Positions 31,653 through 43,760 are shown, counted from the first letter of the stretch. The stretch: DNA of 64,000 nucleotides from Candidula unifasciata (GCA_905116865.2 CAJHNH020001101.1:468501-532500), one strand, 5' to 3'. Translations and numbers: made by a program. The notes: generated by a model not told the origin, from the sequence alone.

Positions 31653-32090
31653 TTAACTCTTTCAGCCCCAAATAGTTCATTGGTTGGTCTGACAACTGTT
31701 ACATTTAAATCATAACCTAATCACTAATTAGGCCTATGGGGGACATCACTTGTGAACTAGGAAGCAAAGATGGCGTCACAACAATGAGACTGAAATTTCC
31801 TATGAAACTAACTGGGAGGGCCAACCTGGACAACAAATACCTGCGTAAGTCAGATGTTTAGGTACAAATATGGCAGCCATGTTGTAAACAGTCACAATGC
31901 GTGAACGCAGAATAAGAATCACTGATCAGCTCATTATCCATTGAGTTAATATTCCTGTGAACTAGGAAACGGAGATAACCTCACAACAATGAGACTGAAA
32001 TGTCCCATGAAACTAACTGGGAAGGCTAACCTGGACAACAAATGCCTGCATAAGTTGGATGCCTAGGCCAGCTGGGACTGAAAGAGTTAA
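31653..32090. mobile_element. TTAA-flanked element (piggyBac-like ends), 438 bp
   Basis: TTAACTCTTTCAGCCCCA at the left and TGGGACTGAAAGAGTTAA at the right are inverted copies bounded by TTAA. The interior holds two direct copies of about 105 bp (TGTGAACTAGGAA..., CACAACAATGAGACTGAAAT, CCTGGACAACAAAT) at 31749-31855 and 31956-32065. No transposase frame. Confidence 0.78.
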
Positions 32091-33555
32091 GTCTAAATGC
32101 ACATCTGACCAGCCATGACCAAGACGATGAAAGCTTGGCATGAATATTTTGAGGGCAAAAGAGAATAAAGAGGCAAATAAGACAACAGAGCGTTCTGTAG
32201 TCACAACCCTACATTTCACCAATTTTTAAAAATTTTTTAAATGGCATTGATGGAAGAAATGGAACCCTAAAACAACCCAAGGCAAGCTGTTGCATATCTA
32301 AATAATGTGGACATCAAAATAAATTGCACAGTTGATTGCTTGGCTCTTCTACTTGTATCCCGTTGGGTACATTTACTACAGAGTCACCTCAGCGTCATTT
32401 GCTGGCATTGTACCATAGTCACCTCAATGCAGATTTGATGATTTTTACCCAATGGACATTTTAAGGCAGTTCAAAAATAAAATTTACCATATGCTAAAGG
32501 CAGACGTGGGAATTCTGGCTTCAGGTAGGTCAAAATGAAGTACTTTTCATGCAGCTACTCAGTTTTAATTTACCACTTGAGAGTTACCACGAGATTTTCT
32601 TGAAACAGCTCTTAGGTGACTTTATAACACAGTGCCAGTTATATAACAAAGCATAACAAATTGATACTTTCCACCGAAATATGCAGATCACATGGTCTTC
32701 TCGGGATATACTGTTCATCTCACTGCTGGAAGTTAAAGGCAGGTGAATATCCATGTCATTTTCAGAGTTACCACATGAATGCGAAGTTGTTTATTTTTAA
32801 TTTGTGACAGCTTCTGCATTGAGTAGTTTACCTGATAAGATACAGGGAAATATACTAGGCAATAAACTGTGCAATGTATCATTTGTGTCTGCATTTTTTT
32901 TTTAGTTCACTAAGGAAATAAACATTGTTTTGAATTTCTGGGGTGTCACCTATTATGTGTCTTTTGGTTGTGGTATGTACATTTTTGATGAGATGAACAT
33001 AACAGGGACCATGCACAGATGTTGTTTTACATATACATGTGTTATATCAGCAAGATACACAGCAAAACCTCAGGATATGTGTGTATCTGAATACAAGTTA
33101 TTGAGGATACAAGGTCAGGCTGGCACTTAGTTTTTTCCCCCTTAGAACACGAGACAAAATTAAGGATGTGAGCTGGAGAGACGGCAACTCTCACCGTTAC
33201 CCGACAGCATCTCAGTAACTTTTAAACAGATTAGCTTAAGTTAACAATGCTGAAGGACATCATTTTGATTTTGGAGGATTAGAACAAATAAAAATGATTT
33301 ACATTAATTTTAATGGGAAAATTAGTTTCAAGCACATGTTATTTACCATATGAACGCAGTCCTGGAGCAGATTACATTCATATCCTGAGGTTTCATTGGA
33401 TTTGTTATTTTTTCCCCCCAGACTAGTAACATTTGAGGAAGTGGGTCAAAGGAAGAGGTTATGATACTTGGGCTTACCTTTTGTGTGTCTGTGTTTAATC
33501 TTGGTAAGGGTTAATTATTATAACTGGCAACTTGTTTGTGAAAGCCAGAGATATT
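32091..33555. other. Intergenic DNA, no gene supported
   Basis: AT-rich. The stretch 32810-32895 shares AAGATACAG(G/C)(G/A)AAATA and AAACTGTGCAATG with 18740-18800, probably an old dispersed repeat. Confidence 0.45.
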
Positions 33556-33940
33556 TTGAGTTTGTGTAAGGATGTAACATGTGGTTTTTCTGAGATGGTC
33601 ATCTGTGTAAGATATAACAAGCAGTTTGTATGGTTCTTCTGACATATTCATCTGTACAAGGATTTAACAAGCAGTTTGTATAGTTTTTCTGACATGTCAT
33701 TCTGTGTAATATATAACGAGCAGTTTGAATGGTATTTCTGACATGTTCATCTATGTAAGCTATAACAAGAAGTTTGTATGGTTTTTCTGACATGTTTATC
33801 CACGTAAGGATTTAAGAATGAGTTTGTATGGTTTTTCTGACACATTTATCTATGTAAGGATTTAGCAAGCAGTTTGTATGGTTTTTCCCATGTAAGGATT
33901 TAGCAAGCAGTTTGTATGGTTTTTCTACCATGTCCACCAG
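33556..33940. repeat. About 50-bp tandem repeat, seven units
   Basis: TAAGGATTTAACAAGCAGTT followed by TGTATGGTTTTTCTGACATG and TTCATCTRTG recurs with 10-20% divergence; the penultimate unit is shortened. Confidence 0.9.
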
Positions 33941-34184
33941 TATAAGGGGCTGTTGCATTTACTTTATGAGTTTTTAAAGTAATTAGAGAAGAGACCTGGT
34001 CATTCGCCTCAGAAAAAGACAATCCACACATTTTTTGGGTCACATCATGGGGGATGATTAGTGACTCTGCCATACATACCACTTTGTTTTGTTTTAATCA
34101 GAATGCATCAGGAAACAGACGATGATACAACTTATGTACAACTATGTAGTCTATTACTGTCTGTTTTTGTTGAGGAAGGGAATG

Positions 34185-34500
34185 ATTGAAGGAGTCTTGA
34201 TGATTTGGTGGAAAAAAAAAGGAATGGCATCTTAATGATGGTGAAGGAGAAATCTTTTTGATTCACTGGAAAAAAAAATAAAAAATTTCGGTAATGGGTG
34301 AAGATGAATCTTGGTGATTCACTGAAAAAAATGATGACATCTTAATGATGGGTGAAGTAGAATCTTGATGATTTACTGAAAAATTATGACATCTCAACAA
34401 TGGTTGAAGGAGAATCTTCATGATTGACTGGTAAAAAATAAATAATGTTGGGCGAAGGAAAATCTTGATGATTGACTGAAAAATTATATCCCTACGATGT
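34185..34500. repeat. About 60-bp tandem repeat, five units
   Basis: GAATCTTGATGATT(T/C)ACTG followed by AAAAAATGATGACATCTTAA and TGATGGGTGAAG recurs about five times. Confidence 0.85.
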
Positions 34501-34594
34501 TTTGTCATTGATACTGATACTTCATGATTGTGATGTTTCTTGTTCCCTGCTGTTTCTGTGATCTGTTTTTGATTTTGTTAATAGAGAGAAAGGG

Positions 34595-34632
<38 letters not shown>

Positions 34633-34920
34633 AGGTGGGGAAGAATAGAGGTGGTGGGAGAGATAGGAAGAGAGAGGAGTTTAGAGGAAAAGGAAGAGAG
34701 AGGGAAGGGTTAGAGAAAATGTGAGGGGGGGGGGGGGGGAAATTTTGAAAAAGGGCAGAGAAGGAGAGAGAAGAGGAGTAGAGAAAAGGGGAGCATGAGA
34801 AAGAGTGAAGAGAGTTAGGGAAAAAAGGAGGGAGGGAGAGGGGTGGGGAAGAAGTATGTGAACAGTTGAAGGAGGATGGATGGACGGATAAACAGACAGT
34901 AGAAAAAGGCATTCAAGTAC
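34595..34920. repeat. AT microsatellite and purine-rich tract
   Basis: (AT)n at about 34600-34630 is followed by 280 bases almost purely A and G on the + strand, with a G-tract at 34728-34739. Open frames here are composition artefacts. Confidence 0.8.
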
Positions 34921-34929
34921 ATAAATGTG

Positions 34930-35780
34930 AAAACAAAACAAATATTCTAGCTATTTTATGAAATGATTACTACTACTGTGTGACTTGCCTCGTCTACTTT
35001 CATTGTGATATTTATTGTGTCACATATTCACACAAGACTGCTGACTTCTTTTTGTTTTTCCCACTTTTTTTTAATTTAAAATGATTTCTAGCCATTTTAA
35101 TGATTTCTGCATGCATGCAGGAAACTTACTTGGATGTTTTTTTGTTTTTTTTTTAACATTGACCCCTAGGTTGCTGGCTTTTATGTATTTTGTTTTTGGG
35201 TAGTTATCCAAGATGATGTAAGCTCGATTTTAATTCCCCAGTTTGTTTTGCTGGTTGCTTTTTATACTCACTGCTCCAGAATCTTGTATTTACAATGTTG
35301 AAAATATTTGTTTCTAAGCTGTATTTATCATATTCATCATCATTGTCATTATCATTGTATTTATCATCCTCATTTTGCAGCAGGTCCTTTGCAGAATGTT
35401 GCTGTCACTGCTGAATGTATGTGATTCAGAATTCTGTGTAAATTATAGGTTCTTCTTTACTGCTCATCTTCTTTCCACATGTTGTGTTTTAAGTATTTTT
35501 TTCTAAACCCATTCAAACAAAATGCATATAAAGAAAACTCAGATAAAGTTAATTATCTGGAAATGTATTTTGCACACTACAATTTTTAAAATTGTATTGT
35601 TTCTTTAGTAGCTATTCAGACAGTTTTGGCCTGTGAAGAATTTCAGTTTAAAAAAATAAATATTGCAGTTTAAAAGAGAAAGGTAGCCCCACCTCAGATT
35701 CTGATGGTTGTCTTATGAAGTATTTATCTTCACATATAATAAACATAAACATCCATCAGGTATATTGGGTTTATAGTGCT
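34930..35780. other. Intergenic DNA, nothing recognised
   Basis: AT-rich. CATCATCATTGTCATTATCA near 35335, followed by GCAGCAGGTCCTTTGCAGAA, could be the inverted tail of a decayed LINE, but the evidence is thin. Confidence 0.35.
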
Positions 35781-35784
35781 AGGC

Positions 35785-35985
35785 CTAAAGTTTTCAAGAC
35801 CCAGTGGCCTTCACTGGGTGATGTTTTAAACAGTTTGTCAGTGGATTTTTACCTCCCAGTACATTACCTGGTACCCACTCTAGGGTGGGTTGACCTGGGA
35901 ACCAACACAATCCTGCCGGATGCAGATTTTAACCCATGACCTGCTTTGTGATCTCAAAAGGTAAGACCATTACATTCTGAACAAA
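35785..35985 (-). mobile_element. SINE family A copy
   Basis: Complementary landmarks CACTGGGTGATGT, TTTTTACCTCCCAGTACAT, TACCTGGTACCCACTC and GGGTTGACCTGGGAACC, then a tRNA-like head region to about 35985. Confidence 0.65.
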
Positions 35986-35999
35986 GCTTGCTGGAGAAG

Positions 36000-37079
36000 T
36001 GCTGCTGGATAAGAAGAGCAGTGCTCCGTTTGTCAGCATGTTGGAGCTTCCCTCTTAGAAAAGCTGCCAACCAAGGCTAACGGTTTGCTCTGACTGGCCA
36101 TAACATCAGTTTTTCAGGTTGCATTTCCTCTTCTTAGGATAAGGCTAGTATCCTCCCCGGGATGCACCACCGCCTGAGACCATTGTCATAAGTGGGATGT
36201 CAGGTTGGATGTATGCCCCATGTGGGGGTTGGGGGGTGGAAGACAGCAGGAGACCACGACATTTGTTTCCAAAGGATAGATTGATGGCAGTCGTAAAGTT
36301 AGATGTATGATGGTGACATGTTGATGGCAGTGTTTACAGGACTGGATTAGCCAACATTACAATGAGATTGCTGTATAATGATGTATGTGGTATATACTTA
36401 TTTAATCATCTCCCCTTTTATTTATACTGGATTATTGTTCTTAGTTTTGTCCTATATTTATAGTAGAAAAACTTCTGTAAAATGTTATATTGTAGTCACA
36501 ATTTTCTGTAACATATTATTTTGTAGTAACATTATTTCTAGTGCAATTATTAATGTGATATTTTATATTGCATGCAGGTGTTGTCATTTGTTTTTACTTG
36601 GTTGTTATTTTCAGTTATTGCATGACATAATAGTTTAGATTATCCTTTTCTCTAGCTGTGTCAGTTCTAGGCAACAGGTTGTTTATTGTTGAGTCTACAC
36701 AAGATAAATAAAATGATTAAATGTCAAGCAAAATGAAGAGTAGAACAGATGACAAGTGAATATTGCGGTCATAGAGTAAAAAAAAAAGATTGCAGAAAAT
36801 CACTCAACTGATGTATATCCAAAATAAATCACATTTCTGTCAGGCCAGTAGAATACCGACACATGTGTTGCCACCTCAGGAGTGACAAGGGCCCTAATTC
36901 AAAGATAAATAGTTGAGCTGACAAGTAATGAAAAGAACTCCAATTAAATGTGTTCCCATTAAAAGAAGACTAGAACTGAATGACCTACATGTCACTGAAT
37001 GCAAAGGACAGTTTTATAATTCCTTGAGTCTGAAGCTTCAGTTTCGGCATTGTTGGTTAAAAAGACCCCACTTTTTTTA
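36000..37079. other. Intergenic DNA, nothing recognised
   Basis: No supported gene or clear repeat; AT-rich from 36330 onward. Confidence 0.35.
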
Positions 37080-37400
37080 CATGGTCATACAATGGTACAC
37101 TGGTGTGTACAGGTCATGTTGGTATGTTAGGAAATGAGCAGGCAGATAGACTGGCTGGCTCTGCACCACTTTGTGGTGAATTGATGTGTGACAAGTTAGA
37201 TATTGTGAGGGCGGAGGTGCAGATAGATCATTACGGTCTGAGAAGAATGGCACTACGAGGAGTTACCATGGGATCTGGTCGACGCTGAACATTCAGGGGA
37301 AGGATGAGACGGATATACAATTAGACAGTCACTGGTACCATCGGAATTGGAAATCTGTGCTTGCTGCTGAAGATGGGGACGGAGCACTTATTATAAACTC
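37080..37400 (+). mobile_element. RNase-H LINE remnant (end of ORF)
   Basis: Reads GHVGMLGNEQADRLAGSAPL, the final conserved motif of retrotransposon RNase H, then after breaks the family's characteristic end HWYHRNWKSVLAAEDGDGAL. The same end is seen at 41800, 54850 and 62370. Confidence 0.8.
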
Positions 37401-37599
37401 TCTGTGTTTGTTCCACTTAGGGGAAAAAAAGGGGGCGGGGGTATCTTTCACAACTATGCTTTTAAAAGGTGACTAATTAAAGGTTGGCTCAAATCAGGTT
37501 TTATGGGCCAAGTGATATCACAGCCTAGCTGTAAACCGCCCTTTAAAAGATAAACACAGAAGAAAAAGAATATAGACCAGGTTTGTTTGGGTAACTGCT

Positions 37600-37795
37600 A
37601 GAGCTGTGTTCATTCTTATGCATCTGCCAGAGCGGCAAGGAACAATTAATTGCACAAAAAAGTCATTAAAACGGACGTCCACACAAAACTCAGGCCCTTG
37701 CACAAAGCCAAAGTCTAAATGGATGCACAGACAGGAATCTCCATTGGAGCTTACAGCCAGTGAACAAATCAGAAGAAGAAGAAGAAGTGAACACA
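37600..37795 (+). repeat. Dispersed repeat family D copy with GAA tail
   Basis: GCATCTGCCAGAGCGGCAAG, CGGACGTCCACACAAAACTC, CAGGAATCTCCATTGGAGC and TTACAGCCAGTGAAC followed by (AGA)n. Confidence 0.65.
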
Positions 37796-37804
37796 AATCA
37801 ATCG

Positions 37805-38995
37805 AGACAAAACTCAGCAAAGTGAAGTCAGTTTTCTCACCTGTAAACTTTTTTTTAACTCTTAAGGAACTGTGAACAAAACTGAAAGAATTGCTGGGAG
37901 CGAAAATAACAGTTGCCTCGAACAGAAAAGGACATCTCACAAGATAAATAGAAGAGCTGACAAAGTAACAATAAGAATAACAATTAAAAATGATGAAACT
38001 GAAACTGCTCGGTGGCTGAACCTTTTGGAGACGGAACCTTTTAAGAAGTTTTAGTGCCAAAAAGACAGAGCCTTCAGAAGAGGATTCTATTAGTTTTTTT
38101 TTAAATTATAAAATTAAAAAAAAAAAAAAATTAAGCCTTTAATTAACATATACACAACTGTAAAATTTGTAAAAAAAAATTAAATGAGAAAACAGAATAT
38201 TTATGAATCAGTCTGAAGTGTCAACATGTATTCAAATTAACTATTCTGGTTTGCATAATTTATGCAAGAATGTTTTTTTAAAAACTTGGAAACAAACATG
38301 ACTAACCTGAAAAATGTGAGTGACATTTTTGATCAGTGAAGCCTTAATAAGTCCTAACACCTGTGTTTTGGGAAGTAAGGCCCATGGAGGCCCTTCAGAC
38401 ACTTCTGGCACATGGTTCTACTCCTTTTACTGCCTCCTGCTATGTTTTAGTTGCTATATTGCAGCAGTCCTTTCCATCATTGTTGGACACAGATAACCCC
38501 ACACACAAAAATCGATGTAAAAATTACAGAACATGCCAAACTTTCTCGAACAGCCAACGTGTGGAAGAATAGCAAGAAGCAATCTGATTGGGTAGTATAC
38601 AAATCTGCCAGCCAATCTTAAGCCTTGTATTATATAAAAGTGACTGATCGGCCCATCCCTCCTTTTGGCCATTTTGAGTTGGACCGATAAATCGGCTGCG
38701 TTATCTCCAAAACATTCACTGTTACTGACTACAATTGACAGTTTTATAATCCTTTGATACTAGGGTTTGATTTCCATATTTGATGTTAAAAGAAAAAAAC
38801 AAACCCTGATCTCATGATTATACAGCAGTTTGTGCAAATGCTCTCACGGTCTTTCAGCCACTCTGAAAAGATAGAACGTAGAGCAGTGAAGTAAGTTCTC
38901 TCACCTTTAAAACCTTTGAAACTCTTAAGGAATTCTAAAAGAAACTCAGAAAGAATTGTTGGGTGAGAAAATAACAGTTGCCTTGAACAGAAACA
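37805..38995. repeat. Local direct repeat, two copies 1.08 kb apart
   Basis: About 120 bp at 37810-37930 (CAGTTTTCTCACCTGTAAAC, AACTCTTAAGGAACTGTGA, GAAAATAACAGTTGCCTCGA) recurs at 38885-38990 with about 15% change. The text between holds a poly-A stretch near 38115 and nothing recognised. Confidence 0.7.
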
Positions 38996-38999
38996 ATTA

Positions 39000-39710
39000 A
39001 AGTGGATCTTTAATATTCTATATATATGTCATCCGTTTCTAATTTGTATTTCTTTGTTTTTGCTCCGTTAATAATTTTTATGCGGGGTAATTGTTTAGAA
39101 GATGTAGCCAGTGGAGCAGTATTTTCTTGTTGGGGAAAATTACACAAAGTGGTCAGTTGCCAGTCAGCCATGCATGAGTTCTGATGTGCTTCAATAGCAG
39201 AGCATGGTTGTACACTGTATGTAGTTCAGCTGTTTGTCTCACACTCTGAATTTTGTGGATTTGTTTCCTGGCTGCTTTATTCGGTTCACGAGTGCAATTT
39301 TTATAAACCAAGATCCGGGGATGAGGGGGGGGGGGGGGGGAGAATTGCCAGGGCTACGTGTTTTGTATGCTGCTTTCAGCAGGAGCCTAGTCGTTCTGCG
39401 GAGAGAAACCAAGTTATATAGGACAATACCTGGTTCATTGAAGTCAATCCTCTTGGTTTTAACCTCTAACTTTTTAACACTGTTAGAGAGATGTCTGATG
39501 ATTTGTATTGACAGATTTAGATTTATTGATTGGTGAGTTTTCCTATGTGGGTTCTTAGGCAACAATTTTTGGGAAAGATGGGAATATTAGACCCAAAGCC
39601 TCCTGAAGGTCATGTTATAAATGATAATTAATCAGATGAGTTGTGCAGAAATCTTACAAACCAATAGACAATAAAGATGCAGTTAAAAGGTTGGATGAAG
39701 GTCTTAGCAA
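39000..39710. other. Intergenic DNA, nothing recognised
   Basis: Contains a G-tract at 39325-39340; no gene supported. Confidence 0.35.
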
Positions 39711-39716
39711 TGTGGG

Positions 39717-40081
39717 TATACACACTCATACATACATACACACAGACACACCCACAGAAACACACACACATGCTCACAGACACAAACACACAGACACACC
39801 CGCACACACACAGACACGCACGCATACACACACTAATGCAGACACGCACACACACACAAACAGATACACACAAACACACAACCCACAGGCACACACACAC
39901 ACTCCCAAACACACACATGTAGACACATGCATACACACAAAGACACACAAACGCAGACACATACGCAGTCATACATACAGGTACACATTGATACACACAC
40001 ACACACACATACAGACACACATGCAGACATACTCAGAGAGACACATACACACAGAGACATATACAGATATACACACAGAGA
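39717..40081. repeat. CA-rich compound microsatellite
   Basis: Irregular ACACACA, ACATACA and ACAGACA units over 365 bp. Its composition matches the 3' regions of the LINEs at 48121 and 58069, but no (GAAC)n end was found here. His/Thr-rich or Cys/Val-rich frames are artefacts. Confidence 0.85.
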
Positions 40082-40558
40082 AGAAGAAGCAGAAGATATT
40101 TGAAATCATGGGCACTTTGTTTTTAAACTTTCAGGAGGTCGAACCCTAGACCACCAAGCACACAGGCAAGCATGAAGTCCACAGCCACACTGCAGCTCGT
40201 CAGACAATTCAAATAATTCCTAATTTCATCTTTCAAAACTAATTTTTTTTGTTTAAAGTAAGGGAGGGAATTGCTAGATACAAAAAGAGCAAAGAATGAA
40301 CTCTTTTTCCTTCCCTTTGACGATGATGAATATAGTTTTGTTGACTTAGCCATGGGAAGCTTTTGTGACTGCGTATGAAATTATTATGATTTAATGATGG
40401 GGTGAACATTTTAAAATGTGATTTTATTACCCCTGATATCTCAGAATTTGTGTTGTGTTGTGTGTGTGTGTGTGTGCGCGCGCACGCACACACATACATA
40501 TAACCATACTTATGATGTTAACACACTGTGCAGTTACAGCCAGTAGTACCATTACTGT

Positions 40559-40831
40559 TATGGGAGCCGCCTGGATGTAGCGGCTGGATGCTTGCCTGTG
40601 GATCTGAAGGTTGTCGTGGGTTCAGGTTCTGATGGAGCCTGATTTTTTTCAAAAACAGCCTGGACTACCAGGTCCATAATGGGTACCAGGTAAAGTCCTG
40701 GGAAGTAAAGGTGGCTGGTGTGATGTTGGCCACATCTTTCACTGAGTGATGATAGGTCTACAAAATGTAGGTCTAGTCCTATGTGTCCAGTACACATAAA
40801 GGTGTGAACAAGAGTCCTTTACTTACTGACC
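40559..40831 (+). mobile_element. SINE family A, best full-length copy
   Basis: Head TGGGAGCCGCCTGGATGTAG with A-box-like TAGCGGCTGGATGC and B-box-like GGGTTCAGGTTC; body GACTACCAGGTCCATAATGG, TCCTGGGAAGTAAAGGTGGC, ATAGGTCTACAAAATGTAGG and AGTCCTTTACTTACTG. Confidence 0.85.
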
Positions 40832-40839
40832 ATTGGAGT

Positions 40840-41425
40840 AATAAAAGCGTAGTGACCACTGCCCAATGACTTCATGACATCAAAAACTTTTGAATATAGG
40901 GGGGAAAATGGCCTTCTCAGGTTGATAGCATTGATGTGTTCTGTTCGCACAAAAAGCCTGTTTAATGTATAGTTCTGGCTATATACAAACCTCATTAATG
41001 TGTGGTTCTAATCATACCCCCCCAAAAAAACCTACAATAATATTTTCTATTTCTGTGTAAAACTTCATAAATATAATGTTCGGAATATCTGAAAACCACA
41101 ATTATTTGAAATACATTTACTCACAGAACTGAGTTGATGTATGTATATAATTTATGAAATACATTAAAACGGACTATAACTAGAAATGAATGGGTACAGT
41201 TTATGAAATTTAGTTTTTCTGAGAACAGACTTTTCTCTTATTTATGTAGACATGACACAAATAAAATTGCTAAATAAATGTGTTCATATTATTTACAGAG
41301 TTCTGTTGGTTTGTGTGTTTGAGAGTTGGTATGGTTACTTAGTTAGTTACTTGATAGATTTTCCTTATTTCACATTGGAAAAGTCCATTAACGATTGGAT
41401 CCCATTTTCAGTATACCCCTCAGTG
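40840..41425. other. Intergenic DNA, nothing recognised
   Basis: AT-rich, no frame or repeat supported. Confidence 0.35.
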
Positions 41426-41429
41426 TAAC

Positions 41430-41880
41430 TAGAGAGTCTGGCCAGCTCACCAAACTCAGAGGAAAGGAAAGTCAGACATTTATCCAGATTGTGACTAGGG
41501 CTGTACCGAATATTCGCTTCGGAGCCGAATAGTGGACCTAATAACTATTCGGTATTCAGCCGAATAGTTGCGGTGGGGCCGAATACGAATAGTGGTTACC
41601 TCACAAACCGTTTCTGGACTGGTAGAAAATAAACATATCAAGATTGCCCACTTTGGTTCATACTGTCAAGCGTTATCTTTGTTCACCACCTATTCGTATT
41701 CGGCCGAATAGTTGGTCCAGCTATTCGTATTCGGCCGAATAGTGAAAATCACTATTCGGTACAGCCCTAATTGTGGCTGGTACCATCAGTATTGGAACTC
41801 TACACTGTCTGCTGAAAATGAGGACAGAGCATACATGGGAATGCCCCGAGTGCTGTGATGTCAATTATTGACTCAACTCA
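41430..41880 (+). mobile_element. RNase-H LINE 3' end, interrupted
   Basis: Nucleotides ACATTTATCCAGATTGTGAC, then after the insertion GGCTGGTACCATCAGTATTG, GAACTCTACACTGTCTGCTG and AAAATGAGGACAGAGCATA match the end of the RNase-H LINE family seen at 37340 and 54850. A hAT-like element (41496-41769) splits it. Confidence 0.7.
41496..41769. mobile_element. hAT-like MITE (TAGGGCTGTACCGAATA ends), copy 1
   Basis: Ends TAGGGCTGTACCGAATATTC and ACTATTCGGTACAGCCCTA are inverted copies. Flanking octamers ATTGTGAC (41488-41495) and ATTGTGGC (41770-41777) match at 7 of 8. The interior is rich in CGAATA/TATTCG units in both orientations. 274 bp, inserted in a LINE remnant. Confidence 0.88.
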
Positions 41881-41884
41881 ACAA

Positions 41885-42435
41885 CTCAACTCAACCCTCA
41901 GTGTGTGGCAATCGATGACTCCAGTTCAGTGTTGGTTTACTAATCTTTGCGAGCTGTATAGTATATATTCCTGTCTGGCGACACCTCTTTTAACTTGAAG
42001 TTCTTGTATTCTTTTGAGTGTTAGCGATTCATCGTCTTCTGAATCATCTACTCGTCCTGCCTTCTTGAGTGTACTGAAAATGTCAGCCGAGTCCATTTGC
42101 TGGTTCTATACCTACTAAGGCCCTACAGCAAGCTAATCTGCTTGTTCATTCCCTCTTACCTAGAGTGCCCTGGTACAGAAGTGAAACTAATTCCTATAGG
42201 ACGAGATTTTCCCAGAGAATCCAACCGTTGTGGTCGAATTCATCATGTCTTGATCTTCTTAATCATGCTCATGGACACGCTTAGAAAGCACGCATAAGAA
42301 ATTGCTGAGTCTCTAGCCATATCCCCGCTTTTGTTACCGCCATCACCTCTGTAGTCAGGCTACTTGTAGTCGAGGCACTGCTATAATTCTTAAAACAGTT
42401 TTCCCTTGAAACAGAACCGTAAAAGACAATGAGCT
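41885..42435. other. Intergenic DNA, nothing recognised
   Basis: No frame or repeat supported. Confidence 0.3.
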
Positions 42436-42440
42436 GTGTA

Positions 42441-42731
42441 CGTGCCATACGACGGATCCATCCATGTAAATAACTACGTGTCATATGACGGATCCATCCA
42501 TGTAAATAACTACGTGCCATACGACGGATCCATCCAGGTAAATAACTACGTGTCATACGACTGATCCATCCATGTAAATAACTACGTGCCATACGACGGA
42601 TCCATCCATGCAAATAACTACGTGTGATACGACGGATCCATCCATGTAAATAACTACGTGTCATAGGACGGATCCATCAATGTAAATAACTACGTGTGAT
42701 ACGACGGATCCATCCATGTAAATAACTACGC
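42441..42731. repeat. 36-bp minisatellite, eight units
   Basis: CGTGCCATACGACGGATCCA followed by TCCATGTAAATAACTA repeats every 36 bases with few changes. As 36 is divisible by three, it leaves a long - strand open frame with a 12-residue period, not thought to be a gene. Confidence 0.95.
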
Positions 42732-43154
42732 CTCCATCAAAGAATTCTCAAGAAATAAGGCTTACCCTTCCACCCCAACAACCAACAGCCATTTATGTTC
42801 AGTTTTATTTTAGACTGAACACAATATACACCACTCTGTTGGCACTCGTAAAAAATTCCTCCCCAGGTTCTATGTCCTCAACTGAAGAAATCTGTTGAAT
42901 AATCTCGCCGACCTGACCCACCACGATTTTACTCTCTTTAATCTACCCCCCTTCTGCTTGGTCGATCAGAGACGTTTTAGAGAACATAATTGATTCTAGA
43001 GGAGTTAGTTACAAAAAAATATTCATCTCCACAATTTCCAACCAGAAACAACAACGAAAAGAAAATTAGTATTTAAAAAAAAAAAGAGATGTTTGAGAAG
43101 GCGGTGGGAGTGACCAGAAGAGGTAAAATTAGGAGTAAAGTCACACAGGAAAAG

Positions 43155-43760
43155 AGCTAATAAGGAAACAAAATAATGTAATAAGAGAAAAAACGTAAGA
43201 GAAAAAAAAGAAGTAATAGAGAAAAAGAACGTAATAAGAGAAAACGAACGTAATAAGAGAAAAAAGAACGTAATAAAAAAAAGGGAACGTAATAAGAGGG
43301 GAAAACGTAAGAGAGAGAAAAAAAGAACGTAATAAAAGAAAAAAGAACGTAATAAGAGAAAAAAAAAACGTAATAAGAGAAAAAAGAACGTAATAGAAAA
43401 AAGAACGTAATAAGAGAAAAAGAACGTAATAAGAGAAAAAAAACAACGTAATAGAATAAAAGGAACGTAATAAGAGGGGAAAACGTAATAGATAGGAAAA
43501 ACATAAGAGAGAAAAAAGAACGTAATAAGAGAAAAAGAACGTAATAAGAGAAAAAGAACGTAATAAGAGAAAAAGAACGTAATAAGAGAAAAAGAACGTA
43601 ATAGAAAAAAAGGAACGTAATAAGAGGGAAATAGATGGAAAAGCCGTAAGAGAGAAAAAAGAACGTAATTAGAGAAACAGAACTTAATTGATGGGAAAAA
43701 CGTAATAGATGAGAAAAAAAGAACGTAATAAGAGAAATAAAAACATAATAAGAGAAGAAA
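43155..43760. repeat. A/G-rich minisatellite, units near 19 bp
   Basis: AACGTAATAAGAGAAAAAG and length variants recur about 30 times. The + strand is almost free of C, and ACGT marks nearly every unit. The opposite strand gives Phe/Leu-rich open frames that are composition artefacts. Confidence 0.92.

Noticed and set aside
39628..40149. Long open frames rich in His/Thr (+) or Cys/Val (-)
   Set aside because: They are translations of CA/TG microsatellites, without any codon structure beyond the repeat; the same applies at 48292-49519 and 58239-58733.
40559..40640. Functional tRNA gene
   Set aside because: A- and B-box-like words are present, but the sequence does not fold as a full cloverleaf by eye and continues into the SINE body found in many copies.
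42441..42731. CRISPR array
   Set aside because: Repeats are directly adjacent with no unique spacers, and the window is eukaryotic. The 29-bp array at 63276 was rejected for the same reason.
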